Positions 61,046-64,000 of a stretch of DNA of 64,000 bases are shown here, piece by piece (within the stretch, counting starts at the first letter, position 1; every line of letters begins with the position of its first letter). The translations under genes were made by a program, and so were the position numbers. This stretch comes from RYN-230 sp963717125. GTDB lineage: Bacteria > Actinomycetota > Actinomycetes > Streptosporangiales > Streptosporangiaceae. The stretch is from positions 248,001 to 312,000 of the forward strand of contig CAVQVG010000018.1 in assembly GCA_963717125.1 (NCBI GenBank). Direction: 5' to 3'. The notes beneath the pieces were generated by a model that saw nothing but the letters and a program-made list of their open reading frames with translations, was not told where the DNA came from and ran no database searches.

Positions 61046-61975
61046 CTAAATCCAATCCTCGATGTCATCGCCTGGGGTGGTGGCCTTGACCGGCCGGATA
61101 GCCGGGTGGGGGGCCGGTGCTCTGGTTTCGGGGCGTGAGGACTTGGCGGGGGCCACGTCGGTGGCGGCCACATCGGGCAGGTCCAGTGCGGTCGGCACTG
61201 GGACCTCATCCCGCTTGGGAGCGGAAGCTAGGCGGGAAATCAGGCCCAGCAGGGGTGATTTGACGGTGCCGGTGAGCGCGTCACGCAGTTTGATGTCCAG
61301 CCGGACATACGCCGAGTTCGTTTGCGAGGCTGCTTCGGCGGTGACACTGGCCGACCAGCACGCGACGGCGATCAGGTCCAGGCGCTCTTGGAGGTCGCTC
61401 AGTGCGAGACCGGGACGCAGCCAGACCCAGGTGCGAACCCCGGCGAGGGTGGGTCGTGCCCCCAAGATCAGGGGCAGGTTACCGGTGCGGTTGGTGATGA
61501 TGAATTGCGAGAAGCAGGTCCGGAGCCGGTGCCGGACGATCAGGCACCACGCCGTGGCGATGATGTAGTGCCGGACCTGGGGGATAGCGGCGGGGACGCC
61601 GGTGATCAGGGCGACCACGCCGAGGCGGTAGGGCAAGGTGGTGTGCTGGGCGAGCTGGACCCAGCCGAACACGAGCCCGGTGGCGATCAAGAGCTCGGGG
61701 AGCCACCACCACAGAGCCCGCAGCACAGGCCAGGCGACGATAAACGCGGCGGCGATCAGCCCGGTAGCTGCGCCGATGACCGCGCCCAGGAACAGGGCGA
61801 TGATGGGGTGCCACTTGCTGGCCGCGACGGTGGCGGCAAGCAGTCCCACGGTGATCCAGACCACGTAGAAGACGATCTTCGCGGTGCGGGCCGCGTTGCG
61901 GCGGACCGGTTCCTCGATCACCGTGACGGTGCCAGACCTTCTGCCGAAGGCAGGGCGGCCATTAGAATTGGGCAT
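61046..61975 (-). CDS. Membrane protein upstream of tra, transfer-associated
   Basis: 309 aa with four or five hydrophobic helices at residues about 30-145 (IVFYVVWITVGLLAATVAAS, LFLGAVIGAATGLIAAAFIV, VALITGVPAAIPQV). A soluble part then reads RTWVWLRPGLALSDLQERL and VRLDIKLRDALTG, like the region that precedes the ATPase in longer FtsK-type transfer proteins. A Pro-rich C-terminus follows. I infer that it is the separate membrane half of the transfer machine. The small 61043 gene follows directly. Confidence 0.75.
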   Translation of the reverse strand: MPNSNGRPAFGRRSGTVTVIEEPVRRNAARTAKIVFYVVWITVGLLAATVAASKWHPIIALFLGAVIGAATGLIAAAFIVAWPVLRALWWWLPELLIATGLVFGWVQLAQHTTLPYRLGVVALITGVPAAIPQVRHYIIATAWCLIVRHRLRTCFSQFIITNRTGNLPLILGARPTLAGVRTWVWLRPGLALSDLQERLDLIAVACWSASVTAEAASQTNSAYVRLDIKLRDALTGTVKSPLLGLISRLASAPKRDEVPVPTALDLPDVAATDVAPAKSSRPETRAPAPHPAIRPVKATTPGDDIEDWI

Positions 61976-62103
61976 GACGCAACCTCCTCCTAACTAGGGG
62001 GTTCGTTGGGATGAAGCAGGGCCTCGGGCGTTGATGGCGCCCACATGCGGCCCCGCGGGCCGGGCCAGAGGAAATTTGGGTTCTTCTGGCCCGGCACTTC
62101 CGG

Positions 62104-62382
62104 CTAGCTGAAGCTGATGCGGACCGGGGCGAAGTGACACTCCACCGGCCGCGTGGTCAGCTCCCGGAGATACAGGGCAGTGAACAGCGCACTCAGGAAA
62201 AGGCAATCCGTCACGCTGGTCATCTCTTCGGTGCCCTCGGCACCATGCGGCATGTTCAGAACACCGTCGGCGTACTCCGACAGAAGTTCCACATGAACCT
62301 GGATTTGCGCCCTGAGCTCGCGAGTTGACAGGGCAGCGGCATCCCGCTTGATCTGGCCCAGAAGCTGGCTTAGATCATTCAC
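62104..62382 (-). CDS. Hypothetical helical protein of the AICE, 92 aa
   Basis: GTG 62382 has GGAAGGA upstream and begins VNDLSQLLGQIKRDAAALST. The protein is mostly helical (ELRAQIQVHVELLSEYADGV, SVTDCLFLSALFTALYLREL). No family recognised. Operator d lies 88 bp upstream, so this gene may head the transfer unit running into 61975 and tra. Confidence 0.6.
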   Translation of the reverse strand: MNDLSQLLGQIKRDAAALSTRELRAQIQVHVELLSEYADGVLNMPHGAEGTEEMTSVTDCLFLSALFTALYLRELTTRPVECHFAPVRISFS

Positions 62383-62469
62383 GTGCTGTCTTCCTTCCCT
62401 CATGAGGGAACGTGCGGACATTGGCATACGAACGGGTGCCGGTCCGCTCTGGTCAGGCGAATGCCTGCA

Positions 62470-62487
62470 TTGACGCTTCAGCGTCAA
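62470..62487. promoter_or_regulatory. Operator site d of the AICE palindrome family (perfect palindrome)
   Basis: TTGACGCT-TC-AGCGTCAA has perfect 8-bp arms and best defines the consensus. It lies between the 62531 and 62104 genes. Confidence 0.7.
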
Positions 62488-62530
62488 GACACCGTGCACG
62501 CACCCAGGCGATCAGGCAGCAGGAACCTGG

Positions 62531-62854
62531 CTACTGAGCCTTCACCGAGGACAGCGCCCGCGCCTTGAGCTCCTGAGCCCGGAACGCCACGCCGTTGCGC
62601 CCGTTGGTCGCCCACGGCAGGGCCTCCAGCTTGGACACGGTGACCGGCTGACCGACCTTCACGTCCGGCTTCTCACCAGCCGTAGTGATGGCGATCACCT
62701 CACCGCCGTCGTCGTCCAGGACGAACACCTGCGTCGACCACATCGGCAGGCCCGTCCCGCGCTCAGTCTTCTGACGGCCGCTCTGCTCGGTCTTCTCAAC
62801 CGGCTCCCTAGAAACCGTCACCTGCTTGGTGCTGGTGTCCACGTAGAGCTTCAT
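62531..62854 (-). CDS. Conserved AICE protein beginning MKLYVDT, 107 aa
   Basis: GGGAGAG precedes the ATG at 62854. Core segments are KLYVDTSTKQVTVSREPVEK, QKTERGTGLPMWSTQVFVLD, VKVGQPVTVSKLEALPWATN and GVAFRAQELKARAL. From memory this compact beta-rich family recurs near the replication and transfer genes of actinobacterial elements. Its function is unknown; an OB-like or regulatory role is possible. Confidence 0.7.
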   Translation of the reverse strand: MKLYVDTSTKQVTVSREPVEKTEQSGRQKTERGTGLPMWSTQVFVLDDDGGEVIAITTAGEKPDVKVGQPVTVSKLEALPWATNGRNGVAFRAQELKARALSSVKAQ

Positions 62855-62881
62855 CAAGCTCTCCCTTCGATCTTGGGCCAA

Positions 62882-63038
62882 CTCTTGGCCACGGAAGAAG
62901 ATTGCCCGGCGTTACCGTCTCACCAGTAGCCAGTGTTGACTCGTCTATGTATCGGCTTCTGGGACGCTGTCTCATGTCGTTTCATCTGTGCTAGCCTGAA
63001 AAGAGACACCAATCCGAGGTGCGGCCGAGAGTTGATCA
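62882..63038. promoter_or_regulatory. Divergent promoter region between the MKLYVDT gene and the regulator gene
   Basis: CTAGCCTGAAAAG (about 62992-63004) gives a -10-like TAGCCT for the rightward regulator, with GTTTCAT upstream as a weak -35. None of the 18-bp palindromes lies here. Confidence 0.4.
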
Positions 63039-63914
63039 ATGGCTAACGAAGCTCCAACGCGCTTGAAGTTACTTCTCCAGCAACACCATCTGTTCGGCTA
63101 TGGCATCTTCTGTTTGGAATACGACAAGATCGCCAAAGCCATCGACCCAAAGCTTGCCGGGAGTTACCCGAGCCGCGCCCAGTTCCATCGTTGGGTCACT
63201 GGAACAGTCAAGAAGCTGCCCTACGCACACCACCGTGCGGTACTTGAATTGATGTTCCCGGACTGGTCAATCGAACAACTCTTTGAAATCGACCATGAGG
63301 AAGTCAACGATCAATCTGTGACTGCCGCAGGCCCCCTCCCTAAACGGGAGATGTCAAGCTTCCTTGGCCTGGTCGATACAAACTTGAAGTCACCGGATGG
63401 CCCAGCTCCCTCGTGGGGTTCGCCCGACTTGGCGTCAGCATCGACATCACCAATAGCTCGGTCACGGCCCAGCCCTATCAGTGCCTACAGCACGGGTGAC
63501 CTAGACGGCCTGGCGCGCCAGCTCGGGCGAAAGCTCATCGAACTGAGTCGCCTGATGCGGCTCACTGATGCTGAAACACGGCAGCTCGCAAACCTGGCCG
63601 GGCATATTGTCGAACTGGAGCTGAATCTGAGGATCGATATAGCCCCCGACAATAAGGCTCAAGTGCTGTACCAACATGACCTCATTAATCTCAGCAACAC
63701 CCCACTAAGCCGAATGCCCCGTGAAGTTTGGTTCAAGCACACGCATAACTCAATCAGTATTACTCCAACACAGTACAATGAACGACGCATTGTAATCCAG
63801 CGCATCCACGATGCTGGACCTCTCGCCAAATTTGCCTTCAAAAGTCTCACCACCACTACAACCAGGCGAAAGAACTACAGTGCGATACCTGTGTGGTGGT
63901 GGCTTGTTTTCTGA
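63039..63914 (+). CDS. Element-borne regulatory protein of the actinobacterial RFxRW-type
   Basis: 291 aa and noticeably lower in G+C than the window average. The N-terminal segment (LKLLLQQHHLFGYGIFCLEYD, YPSRAQFHRWVTGTVKKLPY, HRAVLELMFPDWSIEQLFE) matches a family found next to actinobacterial integrative elements: a DNA-binding-like domain of about 80 residues, a variable linker, then a C-terminal helical region. It is the only rightward gene of the element. It could bind the 18-bp palindromes, but this is a guess. The last 15 residues (TTTTTRRKNYS...) look aberrant, so the C-terminus may be shortened. Nothing is seen in 63915-64000. Confidence 0.65.
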   Translation: MANEAPTRLKLLLQQHHLFGYGIFCLEYDKIAKAIDPKLAGSYPSRAQFHRWVTGTVKKLPYAHHRAVLELMFPDWSIEQLFEIDHEEVNDQSVTAAGPLPKREMSSFLGLVDTNLKSPDGPAPSWGSPDLASASTSPIARSRPSPISAYSTGDLDGLARQLGRKLIELSRLMRLTDAETRQLANLAGHIVELELNLRIDIAPDNKAQVLYQHDLINLSNTPLSRMPREVWFKHTHNSISITPTQYNERRIVIQRIHDAGPLAKFAFKSLTTTTTRRKNYSAIPVWWWLVF

Positions 63915-64000
63915 TGAGCTGTACTGGCGTCAGGTCATGCCAAGGTATACGCGGCACTACACTTTCGAATTGCGCCACCAGGGAATCGGGAGACTGGGTG

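Larger units (their letters stand above)
52790..64000. mobile_element. Integrative and conjugative actinomycete element (AICE, pSAM2-like), right end outside the window
   Basis: The set is diagnostic: tyrosine integrase and excisionase at a tRNA 3' end, an HUH-type Rep, an FtsK/SpoIIIE-type Tra, a DUF2637 membrane protein, an RRQRL zinc protein and a divergent regulator. The left boundary should lie in the tRNA-Thr 3' half. I found no second copy of the tRNA end before 64000, so the right attachment site lies beyond. All genes but the last point left, joined by many 4-bp overlaps. Confidence 0.85.

Noticed and set aside
63915..64000. Right attachment site of the AICE
   Set aside because: No match to the 3' end of tRNA-Thr is found before the window ends.

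Overview
The window is about 72% G+C chromosome from an actinobacterium that I cannot place below class level. Supporting traits are GTG/TTG starts, 1-4 nt start/stop overlaps, a mycothiol-dependent formaldehyde dehydrogenase, a PAC2 protein, an actinobacterial-type DapD, an NhaA-DsbA fusion and a LAL regulator. About 52.7 kb looks like chromosome with accessory patches. The last 11 kb is an integrated conjugative and replicative element (AICE, pSAM2-like) beside a tRNA-Thr(GGT) gene, running off the right edge.

Layout: (1) 1-2.7 kb: a GlsB-like tail, a DUF5994 remnant, a HicA-fold protein, dapD and xthA. (2) 2.7-6.8 kb: hairpins and tandem repeats, a secreted protein with a hairpin over its ribosome site, then two paralogous ECF sigma factors fused to a zinc-type anti-sigma motif, a membrane segment and an extracytoplasmic tail. 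(3) 6.8-16.9 kb: a MetE-like protein, an IspH-like fusion with a damaged active site, beta-carbonic anhydrase, PAC2, NAD kinase, NhaA-DsbA, frameshifted DUF5709, a MarR-type regulator and an internally deleted ABC exporter. (4) 17.0-18.2 kb: two copies of a non-coding element, each with a strong hairpin and six DnaA-box-like nonamers at conserved spacing. (5) 18.3-34.1 kb: membrane glycosyltransferase-like protein, DHA2 exporter, broken nitroreductase, SBP56/methanethiol oxidase, M50 peptidase, P-loop kinase-like protein, a five-gene mycothiol dehydrogenase operon, two RsbW-like proteins, a LAL regulator and a small exported Met/His/Cys peptide. (6) 34.4-43.1 kb: a GntR regulator, an OxlT-type transporter and a thiamine-PP 2-oxoacid oxidoreductase cluster whose alpha subunit resembles oxalate oxidoreductase, with an FAD/NAD(P) and 2[4Fe-4S] electron-transfer subunit. 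I read this as an oxalate uptake and oxidation module. (7) 43.4-45.4 kb: an IS1182-family insertion with a frameshifted transposase. (8) 45.7-52.4 kb: a huge disordered membrane protein, a surface protein, an alpha/beta hydrolase, and a cupin preceded by a hairpin and a 20-codon ORF. (9) 52.75-64 kb: tRNA-Thr and the AICE.

In the AICE, int/xis sit next to the tRNA. A coupled operon encodes an RRQRL zinc protein, an HTH protein, a DUF2637 membrane protein, a DpdA/TGT-like protein and an HUH Rep. Further modules encode a zinc-ribbon protein and a J-domain/SprT-like fusion, an FtsK-type Tra with a membrane partner, and a divergent regulator. Four copies of one 18-bp palindrome (TTGACGCT-NN-AGCGTCAA) lie in promoter-like gaps, suggesting one regulator controls several modules.

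At least seven genes are broken by single-frame shifts, often in G/C runs, so assembly indels should be excluded before calling them pseudogenes. All family assignments are by eye; no searches were run.
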